Shown: one piece after another, positions 49,923 to 60,058 of the stretch
Layout: the number at the start of each line of letters is the position of its first letter
How positions within the stretch are numbered: position 1 is the first letter of the stretch
DNA from: Flavobacteriaceae bacterium
Lineage (GTDB): Bacteria > Bacteroidota > Bacteroidia > Flavobacteriales > Flavobacteriaceae
Reading direction: 5' to 3'
Assembly: GCA_016649715.1 (NCBI GenBank)
Contig: JAENXC010000013.1
Location: 38,283 to 102,282 of the forward strand
DNA: 64,000 nt
Made by a program: the position numbers and the translations under genes
The notes under the pieces: model-generated
Database searches by the model: none
Told to the model about the DNA's origin: nothing
What the model saw: only the letters and a program-made list of their open reading frames with translations

Positions 49923-49942
49923 CCTCGGGATGAATCCCGAGG
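49923..49942. repeat. Perfect palindrome CCTCGGGAT/ATCCCGAGG
   Basis: A 9-bp perfect stem with a 2-nt GA loop. The first copy at 49689-49708 has one mismatch. It is part of the duplicated RAYT 3' unit. Confidence 0.85.
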
Positions 49943-50000
49943 TTAAAAAAAGAGTCGTGCCGCGGGCACTTATGGGCAAATAGACTTGTCAAGGAATAAA

Positions 50001-50162
50001 AAGTGTCAGCGGCACGACCCATTTTATGGCCTTGGAATTTATTCCAAGGAATATAAAGAAAGGCTAGCAATGAAAAAGTGCCAGCGGCACGACCCATTTT
50101 ATGGCCTTGGAATTTATTCCAAGGAAAAAAGAGTGCGATAGAATAGTGCCAGAGGCACGACC
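50001..50162. repeat. Tandem units of REP hairpin plus CCTTGGAAT palindrome
   Basis: The core AAGTGCCAGCGGCACGACCC occurs at 50076-50095, with near copies at 50001-50020 and 50145-50162, spaced 75 and about 68 nt. The first two are each followed by the perfect palindrome CCTTGGAAT-TT-ATTCCAAGG (50030-50049, 50105-50124). Confidence 0.9.
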
Positions 50163-50238
50163 GATATCTTTTTCTCAGGATTATCAATTCAGCATAACAT
50201 AGAACAACATATAAATTTCCACTTTGTCCATTTTATAA

Positions 50239-52260
<2,022 letters not shown>

Positions 52261-52318
52261 TAGAAAGCAATAAAGACGTGAAAAATCCTATTTTTGAACT
52301 GCAAAAACTTGGATTTCC

Positions 52319-52834
52319 ATGTTGAAAAAAGTAAAACGCCATTCTTTAAAAAAACACACCGAAAAAAAACTGACGGAGCGCGATGTTTCACAACGAAACT
52401 CACCGTTAAAATATTTGGGTTTTTTGGTGGATGAAACTTTTTTTGACGATTTTGAGATGTTTTATGATTTTGGAAAAGAACTCGGTTTGCAGCGAAAAGA
52501 TGTGAAATTTTTCACTTTTGTGGAAACTCGGCGGAAGATTCCATCGCTTCAGCAGAACCAGATAACCAATAAAGAATTTACTTGGCGCGGAGAAATCCAT
52601 AGCCCAAACGCCCAGGAATTTCTCGATTTCCCGTTTGATGTGCTTATTGGTTTTTACAAAGGAAATCACGAATTTTTGAGCGCAATGGTTGCACAGAGCA
52701 TTGCGAAATTTAAAATAGGTTTTAAAGGCACTGACGAACGGCTTTTCGATTTACTTTTAACGGTTGACCTTCAAAAACCGGATGCCTTTAAAAGCGAAGT
52801 AAAAAAATATTTAAAAATCTTGAAGAAGATTTGA
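52319..52834 (+). CDS. Conserved hypothetical protein (DUF6913-like)
   Basis: 171 aa, basic, no signal peptide. The pattern LKKHTEKKLTERDVSQRN at the N-terminus and DVLIGFYKGNHEFLSAMVAQSIAKFKIGFKG in the centre matches a flavobacterial protein I believe is DUF6913. It lies between ligA and dapA, 58 and 22 nt away, probably in one transcript. Function unknown. Confidence 0.7.
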   Translation: MLKKVKRHSLKKHTEKKLTERDVSQRNSPLKYLGFLVDETFFDDFEMFYDFGKELGLQRKDVKFFTFVETRRKIPSLQQNQITNKEFTWRGEIHSPNAQEFLDFPFDVLIGFYKGNHEFLSAMVAQSIAKFKIGFKGTDERLFDLLLTVDLQKPDAFKSEVKKYLKILKKI

Positions 52835-52856
52835 GAACTTAAAAAAATAGATTGTT

Positions 52857-53732
52857 ATGAAAAAATTATTTGGAACCGGCGTAGCACTCATCACGCCTTT
52901 TAAAAGCGACTTTTCCGTAGATGTGGAAGGACTTAAAAACGTGGTGAACTACAACATTGAAAACGGGATTAATTATTTGGTGGTTTTGGGAACTACCGCT
53001 GAAAGTGCAACGCTTTCAAAGGAAGAAAAACAAGTTGTGATTGATACAATTGTTACGGCAAACAAGGGAAGATTACCATTGGTTCTGGGCATTGGCGGCA
53101 ACAATACCCAAGAAGTAATAACTGAAATGAAAACCCGCGACCTATCAGCTTTTACAGCTATTCTTTCAGTTTCACCCTATTACAACAAACCTACTCAGGA
53201 AGGGATCTACCAGCATTTTGCAGCGATTGCGAAGGCTGCCCCGTTACCCATAATTTTATACAACGTTCCGGGAAGAACGGCTTCAAACGTACTTCCAGAA
53301 ACGGTTATTCGTTTGGCAAATGATTTCAAAAAAATCGTGGCCATAAAAGAAGCCGCGGGCGACATTGTGCAAGCAATGCGACTCATTTCTGGTTGTCCAA
53401 AAGATTTCGTGGTAATTTCTGGCGATGATATGATAACGTTGCCTATGGTTCTCGCTGGAGGGGCGGGAGTAATTTCGGTTATTGGCGAAGGTTTTCCGAA
53501 GGAATTTTCAAAAATGGTAAAACTCGGGTTGGACAAAAAAGCAGACGAAGCCTATAAAATCCATTACAAAATAGCTCCAGCAATAGACTATATTTTTGCA
53601 GAAGGAAATCCTGCGGGAATTAAAGCTGTTTTTAAATCTTTAGGGATTTGCGGCGACACGGTTAGGCTTCCATTAGTGGGTGTTAGCGATGGTTTGAGAG
53701 CTAAAATAGATTCATTCACCAAAAATTTCTGA
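52857..53732 (+). CDS. dapA: 4-hydroxy-tetrahydrodipicolinate synthase
   Basis: 291 aa class I aldolase. Schiff-base K164 in [12 protein letters not shown]135 in [12 protein letters not shown], the threonines of GTTAESATL (46-47) and Y108/Y109 in [10 protein letters not shown] form the active site. It condenses pyruvate with aspartate semialdehyde, the entry to lysine and diaminopimelate. It is followed by a gap with the bamD promoter. Confidence 0.95.
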   Translation: MKKLFGTGVALITPFKSDFSVDVEGLKNVVNYNIENGINYLVVLGTTAESATLSKEEKQVVIDTIVTANKGRLPLVLGIGGNNTQEVITEMKTRDLSAFTAILSVSPYYNKPTQEGIYQHFAAIAKAAPLPIILYNVPGRTASNVLPETVIRLANDFKKIVAIKEAAGDIVQAMRLISGCPKDFVVISGDDMITLPMVLAGGAGVISVIGEGFPKEFSKMVKLGLDKKADEAYKIHYKIAPAIDYIFAEGNPAGIKAVFKSLGICGDTVRLPLVGVSDGLRAKIDSFTKNF

Positions 53733-53819
53733 AACAGTTATTCTCCAGTTGTGCGTTAAATATTTCAAAAGGCTTGCAAATAATAGTCTTTACGGTAATA
53801 TTTTAGCCGAAGAATAAGT

Positions 53820-53850
53820 TTGTTCAATCACGTTTAATTCCCTATTTTTG
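53820..53850 (+). promoter_or_regulatory. Promoter of the bamD operon
   Basis: TTG (53820-53822), a 20-nt spacer and TATTTTTG (53843-53850) match the flavobacterial consensus. The start would be near 53855, which argues for the bamD ATG at 53870 rather than the one at 53855. Confidence 0.7.
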
Positions 53851-53869
53851 CACGATGTTTTTTAAGCCC

Positions 53870-54679
53870 ATGCGATTACCACTTTTTATTATACTCTGTC
53901 TTACTATTGTTCTTTCATCCTGTAGCGAATACCAACGGGTGCTTCGGAAGGACGATATGGGCAAAAAATATGCCCTTGCAGATTCGCTTTACAAAAGAGG
54001 CAAATTCAGAAAAAGCCTGAAATTGATGGAGCAAATTGTCCCTTCATACAGAGGGAAACCACAAGGCGAAAAGCTGATGTTTATCTACTCCAATACTTAT
54101 TATAATTTGGAAGATTACTATTTGGCTGGCTATCAGTTTGAGCGTTTCACACAGGCATATCCACAGAGCGACAGTGCCGAAGTGGCATCGTTTAAAGCCG
54201 CAAAAAGCTTTTATCAACTTTCGCCCAGATATTCTTTGGACCAAAAGGATACGGACAAAGCATTGGAAAAACTGCAAGAATTCATCAATCGTTACCCCGA
54301 TTCCGAAAAAAGGATGGAAGCCAATACACTTGTAGCCGAATTGCGTGAAAAGCTGGAGACCAAGGAGTTTGAAGTTGCCAAACAATATTTGCATGTGGAA
54401 GACTTCAAGGCTGCCATTGGTGCTTATGACAATTTTATAACTGATAATCCAGGTTCCCACTACAGAAAAGATGCTTTTTACGGAAGATTTGTCTCAGCCT
54501 ATCAACTGGCCATTCGCAGTATTCCATCGCTCGTTCAGGAACGCCTGCTAACTGCAAAGGGATACTACAACAGTTTTATGAAATATTACAAGGATACCGA
54601 CCTGGCTCCCAAAGCGACTGAAATTTATCAGGAACTTGAGAACAGGATTGTACCCACCGAAAAAGAACCCACTATTTAA
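53870..54679 (+). CDS. bamD: Outer membrane protein assembly factor BamD
   Basis: 269 aa. Lipoprotein signal MRLPLFIILCLTIVLSSC with the acylated Cys in LSSCSEY. An ATG 15 nt upstream (53855) is also possible but coincides with the predicted transcript start. Tetratricopeptide-like repeats cover the rest (YALADSLYKRGKFRKSLKLM, YYNLEDYYLAGYQFERFTQ, KALEKLQEFINRYPDSEKR). BamD is the essential lipoprotein of the BAM complex that folds outer membrane proteins. It opens the conserved block bamD-rpoZ-coaBC-DUF4835-recN-fabI. Confidence 0.93.
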   Translation: MRLPLFIILCLTIVLSSCSEYQRVLRKDDMGKKYALADSLYKRGKFRKSLKLMEQIVPSYRGKPQGEKLMFIYSNTYYNLEDYYLAGYQFERFTQAYPQSDSAEVASFKAAKSFYQLSPRYSLDQKDTDKALEKLQEFINRYPDSEKRMEANTLVAELREKLETKEFEVAKQYLHVEDFKAAIGAYDNFITDNPGSHYRKDAFYGRFVSAYQLAIRSIPSLVQERLLTAKGYYNSFMKYYKDTDLAPKATEIYQELENRIVPTEKEPTI

Positions 54680-54691
54680 TCAATTTTTATT

Positions 54692-55024
54692 ATGGATATT
54701 AAAAATTTAGATGCACCAATCAGTACCGTTACGCTTGACAAGAATTTGATCGATGCCCCAACCAATAATATTTATGAGGCTATTTCAATTATTTCAAAAA
54801 GAGCTTCACAAATAAACGGTGACATAAAAAAAGAACTTCTTGAAAAACTGGATGAGTTCGCCACTTACAACGACAGTTTGGAAGAAATTTTTGAAAACAA
54901 GGAGCAAATTGAGGTTTCAAAATTCTACGAAAGACTTCCAAAACCGCACGCAATGGCAGTACAGGAATGGTTGGAAAATAAGATCTATTGGAGAAACACT
55001 GCTGACGGAGTAGTAGAGGAATAA
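54692..55024 (+). CDS. rpoZ: DNA-directed RNA polymerase omega subunit (Bacteroidota type)
   Basis: 110 aa. TNNIYEAISIISKRASQINGDIKKELLEKL is the omega-like segment used to hold beta prime; the C-terminal EFATYNDSLEEIFENKEQIEVSKFYERLPKP is particular to Bacteroidota. The gene position between bamD and coaBC matches relatives and supports the call. It lies 12 nt after bamD. Confidence 0.9.
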   Translation: MDIKNLDAPISTVTLDKNLIDAPTNNIYEAISIISKRASQINGDIKKELLEKLDEFATYNDSLEEIFENKEQIEVSKFYERLPKPHAMAVQEWLENKIYWRNTADGVVEE

Positions 55025-55071
55025 GCCCCCTGGCCCGCCGCGGCGAGGAAATAGAGGCGTAAGCCATACTC

Positions 55072-55121
55072 ACTGAATACTGCGTACTGGCTACTGAACA
55101 CTGAACACTGAATACTGAATT
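55072..55121. repeat. Heptamer array, ACTGAAT x7, ending at the coaBC start
   Basis: ACTGAAT, ACTGCGT, ACTGGCT, ACTGAAC, ACTGAAC, ACTGAAT, ACTGAAT, then one T and the ATG of coaBC. Seven exact 7-nt steps with no gap. Confidence 0.92.
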
Positions 55122-56345
55122 ATGGCTGTTTTGAGCGGTAAAAATATCTTGCTTGGCGTTACTGGCGGGATTGCTGCTTATAAAGCGGCTTTTTTAGTTC
55201 GTATACTTATCAAAAAAGGTGCTAACGTAAAAGTTGTGATGACAAATTCTGCTAAAGAATTTGTTACTCCGCTCACGCTTTCAACACTTTCAAAAAACGA
55301 AGTATTTTCTTCTTTTACCGAAGAAAAAGACCCAAAGAGTTTCAAAGAGCCCAAATGGAACAACCACGTTGAGTTGGCCCTTTGGGCAGATTTGTTTCTG
55401 ATAGCTCCCGCCACGGCAAACACACTTTCCAAAATGGCGAATGGCACTTGCGACAATCTGTTGTTAGCCTGCTACCTTTCCGCAAAATGCCCCGTGTATT
55501 ACGCGCCCGCGATGGATTTGGATATGTACAAACACCCAACAACCGCGGAAACTTTTGAAAAGCTGAACAGCTTTGGAAACATTCAGATTCCAGCGGCTTT
55601 TGGCGAATTGGCGAGTGGTTTAGTAGGGCAGGGCAGAATGGCCGAACCCGAAGAAATTGTTTCCTTTTTGGAAAATGATATTTTGAAAAAACTTCCACTT
55701 TACGGCAAGAAATTTTTGATAACTGCTGGGCCAACTTATGAGGCTATTGACCCCGTTCGTTTTATCGGGAACCATTCCAGTGGAAAAATGGGTTATGCCA
55801 TTGCAGAGACCGCAGCACAACTTGGTGCTGAGGTTGTTTTAATTTCTGGCCCTTCGGCTTTAAAACTTGAAAACGATTTCGTTAAAATAATTCGAGTCAC
55901 TTCCGCCGCAGAAATGTATAATACCGCGCACGAATATTTCGGCAAAAGTGATGTCGCCATTTTAAGCGCGGCCGTTGCCGATTATCGCCCTTCTGAAATT
56001 GCTTCGGAAAAAATTAAAAAGAAAGAGGATAATTTCACACTTCAACTTACGAAAACCAAGGATATACTTGCATCGCTGGGCGAAATAAAGAAAAACCAAT
56101 TCCTCGTAGGTTTTGCTCTGGAAACCGAAAACGAGGAAGAAAACGCAAAATTGAAACTGAAAAAAAAGAATTTAGATTTAATTGTGTTAAATTCGCTTCG
56201 GGACGAAGGCGCAGGTTTTCAAACCGACACCAATAAAGTTACTTTGATAACCAAAGACAATAAAACGCTTCCTTTTCCTGTTAAACCTAAAAAAGAAGTA
56301 GCAAAAGATATTTTAGAATTTATTATAGAACAGACCAATGCGTAA
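55122..56345 (+). CDS. coaBC: Bifunctional phosphopantothenoylcysteine decarboxylase/synthetase
   Basis: 407 aa. CoaC domain (1-190): GVTGGIAAYKAAFLVRIL, catalytic His in NNHVELALWADL, and YYAPAMDLDMY for the substrate clamp. CoaB domain (195-407): LITAGPTYEAIDPVRFIGNHSSGKMGYAIAE, SAAVADYRPSEIASEKIKK and KTKDILASLG. It makes 4'-phosphopantetheine in coenzyme A synthesis. The preceding 49 nt are a heptamer array. Its 3' end overlaps the DUF4835 gene by 8 nt. Confidence 0.95.
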   Translation: MAVLSGKNILLGVTGGIAAYKAAFLVRILIKKGANVKVVMTNSAKEFVTPLTLSTLSKNEVFSSFTEEKDPKSFKEPKWNNHVELALWADLFLIAPATANTLSKMANGTCDNLLLACYLSAKCPVYYAPAMDLDMYKHPTTAETFEKLNSFGNIQIPAAFGELASGLVGQGRMAEPEEIVSFLENDILKKLPLYGKKFLITAGPTYEAIDPVRFIGNHSSGKMGYAIAETAAQLGAEVVLISGPSALKLENDFVKIIRVTSAAEMYNTAHEYFGKSDVAILSAAVADYRPSEIASEKIKKKEDNFTLQLTKTKDILASLGEIKKNQFLVGFALETENEEENAKLKLKKKNLDLIVLNSLRDEGAGFQTDTNKVTLITKDNKTLPFPVKPKKEVAKDILEFIIEQTNA

Positions 56346-57228
56346 AATTTTACTTTTCTTATTAGTTGCAACCGCAGTGTTTTCTTCACAGGCACAAGAG
56401 CTCAATTGTACCGTTTCCATTGATGCAGCACAGACTGGACAGCCCAATTTACAGATTTTTAAAACCTTGGAAACCCAGTTGCGCGAATTTGTGAACAACA
56501 CAAAATGGACCGACAAAGAGTACAAAAACCAAGAGCGGATAGACTGCAACATGAGCTTGATTATAAGCCAATACGATGGAGATACTTTTACGGGAACCTT
56601 GCAAATACAGTCGTCGCGGCCTATTTTTGCCTCAACTTATGACAGCCCAGTCTATAACTATATTGACAAGCAGCTTAGCTTTAGTTACAAGGAATTCGAA
56701 CCGCTCATTTTTAATATAAACAGCTTTGGCAACAACCTTGTTTCGGTTGTGGCGTTTCACATTTACACTGTTATAGGGCTGGATGCTGATACTTATACAC
56801 TAAACGGCGGAACTCCCTATTTTGAGATAGCAAAACAGATTACAAACACTGCCGCCTCCAGCAATTATACCGGATGGAAAGCCACCGATGGAAACCAATC
56901 GAGATATCGTTATAACGATGCGTTGATTTCCTCTGTATATAAAGATTTTCACGATGTGATGTATGAATACCACCGCGAGGGAATGGACATTATGGCCGCC
57001 AACCAAAAAGATGCCAAAGAAAAAATTGCGGACGCCATCAATAAGTTGAAAGGTATAAACGACCGTCGTCCAAACTCGTATTTAGTACGTACTTTTTTTG
57101 ATGCGAAAAGCGACGAAATACAAGCCATTTTCAGCGGCGGTCCACAGGTTGATATCACCAAACTAGTTGAAAACCTAAACAAATTGGCCCCCACAAAACG
57201 CAGCAACTGGTCCGAGATTAAGTTTTAG
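56338..57228 (+). CDS. DUF4835 family secreted protein
   Basis: 296 aa. Signal peptide at residues 1-19 (MRKILLFLLVATAVFSSQAQ). The family shows QELNCTVSIDAAQTGQPNLQ, FKTLETQLREFVNNTKWTD, SPVYNYIDKQLSFSYKEFEPL and IYTVIGLDADTYTLNGGTPYFE. It is a periplasmic or envelope protein conserved in this exact place in Bacteroidota; function unknown, perhaps linked to the outer membrane. Its start overlaps coaBC by 8 nt. Confidence 0.93.
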   Translation: MRKILLFLLVATAVFSSQAQELNCTVSIDAAQTGQPNLQIFKTLETQLREFVNNTKWTDKEYKNQERIDCNMSLIISQYDGDTFTGTLQIQSSRPIFASTYDSPVYNYIDKQLSFSYKEFEPLIFNINSFGNNLVSVVAFHIYTVIGLDADTYTLNGGTPYFEIAKQITNTAASSNYTGWKATDGNQSRYRYNDALISSVYKDFHDVMYEYHREGMDIMAANQKDAKEKIADAINKLKGINDRRPNSYLVRTFFDAKSDEIQAIFSGGPQVDITKLVENLNKLAPTKRSNWSEIKF

Positions 57229-57234
57229 TTTTCT

Positions 57235-57338
57235 AAGATTCAAGATTCAAGATTCAAGATTCAAAATTGAGAATTGAAAATTCCTACCGTCTAACTTTTA
57301 ACTTCTAACGTCTAACCTCTAATCACTACCCACTAACC
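57235..57338. repeat. Two consecutive heptamer arrays ending at the recN start
   Basis: First AAGATTC x4, AAAATTG, AGAATTG, AAAATTC (57235-57283). Then CTACCGT, CTAACTT, TTAACTT, CTAACGT, CTAACCT, CTAATCA, CTACCCA, CTAACC (57284-57338), reaching the GTG of recN. In total 15 heptamer steps with no gap. Confidence 0.92.
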
Positions 57339-58991
57339 GTGATAACCACCCTCGCCATAAAAAACTATGCGCTCATCGAGGATATACGTGTGGATTTTAA
57401 TGAAGGATTGACAATCATTACTGGCGAAACGGGTGCTGGAAAATCCATTCTTTTGGGAGCTTTGGCTTTGCTACTTGGCAAAAGGGCAGATTTGAGCAGT
57501 GTGAAGGACGCTTCAAAAAAATGTGTGATTGAAGGCCATTTTCAATTGAAAAATTACGGACTGCAACAAGTTTTTGAGGAGTATGATTTGGATTATGAAC
57601 CCCAAACCATTATTCGCCGCGAGATTTTGCCCGGCGGAAAATCCCGCGCTTTTGTAAACGACACCCCCGTAGCACTGACGCAGCTTCAAGCGTTGGCGCC
57701 ACATTTAATAGACGTTCACAGCCAGCACGAAACTTTGGAAATTGTTTCGGAAAATTTTCAGATGGAAGTGATTGATGCCTTGGCGGAGAATGATTCACTT
57801 TTAAAATTATACCAACAACAGTTTGAGGATTTCAAAACAATTTCAGAAAAACTTTCCGCATTAAAACTTCAAAAGGAAAACGCTTCCAAAGAGCTGGATT
57901 ACAATACATTTCTATATAACGAACTGCAGCAGACAAATTTAAAAAAACTGAACCAACAAGAGCTCGAGGAAACCTACGAAACGCTGAACAATGCCGAAGC
58001 AATTCAGGAAGCGTTGGGCAATGTGAACAAACTTTTGGAAGAAGAACAGATTGGCTCCTTGCAAACAGCAAAGGAAGCGCGTATTGTTTTGGGAAGAATT
58101 AAGGAATATTCGAAAACTTTTGATGATTTCTGGCAGCGTTTGAACAGCGTTATCATTGAGTTGGAAGACATTTCAAACGAAATTGGCAATACCGCCGAAA
58201 AGATTGAGGCAGACCCCGAAATGCTTTTTCAAGTGAATGAAAAGCTGCAAACACTCTATAAACTTCAGCAGAAACATTCGGTTTCCACCGTTTCGGAATT
58301 GATTGAAATTGAAGCAGGGCTGGAAGAAAAAGTGAACACCACTTTGGGGCTCGATGGCCAAATAGAAGCTTTTGAAAAGGAAAAGAACAGCTTGCGTGAA
58401 ACTACTTTAAAAACTGCAGCGCAACTTCACAATAAAAGAGAAGAAGCTATTCCCATTCTTAAAAAGAAACTTGAGGCAACACTTTTGCCATTGGGTTTGC
58501 CGAATGCACGGTTTCAATTTGAGTTTACCGCTTCCGAAGTTTTTAGAAGTAACGGGACCGACACCTTGCAACTTTTGTTTACCGCTAATAAAGGCTTGGC
58601 TTTTGGGTTGTTGAAAAAAGTGGCTTCTGGCGGCGAAATGAGCCGGATAATGCTTGCTGTAAAAGCTGTTTTGGCGGAATATAAAAAACTGCCAACCATT
58701 GTTTTTGATGAAATAGACACAGGTGTTTCCGGCGAGATAGCAAACAAAATGGCAGGGATAATGCACCAAATGAGCAAAACAATGCAACTTTTGAGTATTA
58801 CCCATTTACCACAAATCGCCGCAAAAGGTGACCATCATATAAAAGTTTATAAAGAAGACAAAAATGAAGTAACCGCAACACATTTACAGATTTTGAATAA
58901 AGAAGAGCGCATCGTGGAAATAGCCCAAATGCTGGGCGGCAAAAATGTTTCGGAAGCGGCAATTGCAAATGCCAAAGAATTATTGAATTAA
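57339..58991 (+). CDS. recN: DNA repair protein RecN
   Basis: 550 aa, GTG start directly after a heptamer array (MITTLAIKNYALIEDIRVDF). Walker A GETGAGKS at residues 29-36, a long coiled-coil middle (about 150-380), and a C-terminal ATPase half with LKKVASGGEMSRIMLAVKAVL (signature) and PTIVFDEIDTGVSGEIANKM (Walker B). It is an SMC-like protein recruited to double-strand breaks. It lies between DUF4835 and fabI as in relatives. Confidence 0.95.
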   Translation: MITTLAIKNYALIEDIRVDFNEGLTIITGETGAGKSILLGALALLLGKRADLSSVKDASKKCVIEGHFQLKNYGLQQVFEEYDLDYEPQTIIRREILPGGKSRAFVNDTPVALTQLQALAPHLIDVHSQHETLEIVSENFQMEVIDALAENDSLLKLYQQQFEDFKTISEKLSALKLQKENASKELDYNTFLYNELQQTNLKKLNQQELEETYETLNNAEAIQEALGNVNKLLEEEQIGSLQTAKEARIVLGRIKEYSKTFDDFWQRLNSVIIELEDISNEIGNTAEKIEADPEMLFQVNEKLQTLYKLQQKHSVSTVSELIEIEAGLEEKVNTTLGLDGQIEAFEKEKNSLRETTLKTAAQLHNKREEAIPILKKKLEATLLPLGLPNARFQFEFTASEVFRSNGTDTLQLLFTANKGLAFGLLKKVASGGEMSRIMLAVKAVLAEYKKLPTIVFDEIDTGVSGEIANKMAGIMHQMSKTMQLLSITHLPQIAAKGDHHIKVYKEDKNEVTATHLQILNKEERIVEIAQMLGGKNVSEAAIANAKELLN

Positions 58992-59048
58992 AATGTATCT
59001 TTACTTTTTAAAAATTCAAGATTAAAAGTTCAATATATTAAGGAGTAA

Positions 59049-59083
59049 ACCAATTAACATTAAACCATTAACCACAAACATTT
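59049..59083. repeat. Heptamer array, AACCATT type, before fabI
   Basis: ACCAATT, AACATTA, AACCATT, AACCACA, AACATTT in exact 7-nt steps, ending 5 nt before the fabI ATG. Confidence 0.75.
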
Positions 59084-59088
59084 AAAGG

Positions 59089-59907
59089 ATGTCTTATAAT
59101 TTACTAAAAGGAAAACGAGGAATTATTTTTGGGGCGTTAGACGAACATTCCATTGCTTGGAAAACCGCAGAGCGCGTTTACGAAGAAGGCGGAAAGTTTG
59201 TACTTACAAATGCACCAATAGCTTTGCGAATGGGCCAAATTAATGAACTTGCAAAGAAAACCGATTCAGAAGTGATTCCTGCAGATGCAACCAGTATGGA
59301 AGACCTTGAAAATTTGGTAAAAAAGGCAACGGAAATTTTGGGAGGAAAGCTCGATTTTGTTCTGCACTCCATCGGTATGTCCATAAATGTTCGGAAAGGC
59401 AACCACTACACTAACCAGAATTACGATTTTACACACAAAGGCTGGGATATTTCGGCAGGTTCATTTCATAAAACGATGCAGGTTCTTTACCAAAAAGATG
59501 CCATGAACGAGTGGGGTAGCATTATTGCACTTACTTATATGGCATCACAACGCGTTTTTCCAGATTATAACGACATGGCCGATAACAAGGCTTATTTGGA
59601 AAGCATTGCGCGCAGTTTTGGCTATTTCTTCGGAAGAGATAAAAAGGTAAGGGTGAACACCATTTCACAGTCGCCAACTCCAACAACGGCGGGGCAGGGC
59701 GTAAAAGGTTTCGACGGCTTTATAAGCTATGCCGATAAAATGTCGCCATTAGGCAACGCAACAGCTTTGGACTGTGCCAACTACACAGTGGCAATGTTCA
59801 GCGACCTTACCAAACGCGTAACCCTACAGAATCTTTATAACGATGGAGGCTTTTCAAATATGGGCGTGAGTGATGCCGTGATGGAAACATTTATGGGCGG
59901 AAAGTAG
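59089..59907 (+). CDS. fabI: Enoyl-[acyl-carrier-protein] reductase (NADH)
   Basis: 272 aa SDR-fold FabI. NAD-binding region GKRGIIFGALDEHSIAWKTAE, the DFVLHSIGM strand, and the catalytic Y-x6-K in YNDMADNKAYLES, with LTYMASQRVFPDY before it. C-terminal TLYNDGGFSNMGVSD-type loop as QNLYNDGGFSNMG. It does the last reduction in fatty acid elongation. A strong terminator follows, closing the bamD-to-fabI block. Confidence 0.94.
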   Translation: MSYNLLKGKRGIIFGALDEHSIAWKTAERVYEEGGKFVLTNAPIALRMGQINELAKKTDSEVIPADATSMEDLENLVKKATEILGGKLDFVLHSIGMSINVRKGNHYTNQNYDFTHKGWDISAGSFHKTMQVLYQKDAMNEWGSIIALTYMASQRVFPDYNDMADNKAYLESIARSFGYFFGRDKKVRVNTISQSPTPTTAGQGVKGFDGFISYADKMSPLGNATALDCANYTVAMFSDLTKRVTLQNLYNDGGFSNMGVSDAVMETFMGGK

Positions 59908-59933
59908 CGCAAAAATATTTTAAGAATTTTTAA

Positions 59934-59968
59934 ATCCTGTCCATATTATTATGGATGGGATTTTTTTT
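59934..59968 (+). terminator. Rho-independent terminator of fabI
   Basis: ATCCTGTCCAT and ATGGATGGGAT form an 11-bp stem (two wobble pairs) with an ATTATT loop and a T-run. It lies 26 nt after the fabI stop. Confidence 0.88.
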
Positions 59969-59999
59969 GGATGTCAAAAAAAGATGTTGCCGTAAATGT

Positions 60000-60029
60000 T
60001 TGCGGTTAACATTATTTTAAATACTTTTA
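60000..60029 (+). promoter_or_regulatory. Predicted promoter of the large adhesin gene
   Basis: TTG (60000-60002), a 19-nt spacer and TACTTTTA (60022-60029), one step from TAnnTTTG. It lies 29 nt before the ATG. Confidence 0.45.
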
Positions 60030-60058
60030 GTGAATTATTAATTAAAATTTATCAAATT

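Larger units (their letters stand above)
49065..50165 (+). mobile_element. RAYT/IS200-like locus: Y1 transposase with hairpin array
   Basis: A single Y1 (HUH) transposase gene bordered upstream by a CAGGTT/AACCTG hairpin and downstream by about 550 nt of hairpin-forming repeats in direct and inverted copies. No tnpB is present. The arrangement is that of a REP-associated tyrosine transposase with its non-mobile repeat units. The left boundary is approximate. Confidence 0.75.

Noticed and set aside
50001..50162. Possible CRISPR array
   Set aside because: Units are self-complementary and spaced 75 and 68 nt, with nearly identical spacers and no cas genes; it is a REP-type array.
49891..50187. 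98-aa reading frame on the minus strand over the repeats
   Set aside because: It is a translation of the hairpin units (the same peptide repeated) and has no known domain or start signal.
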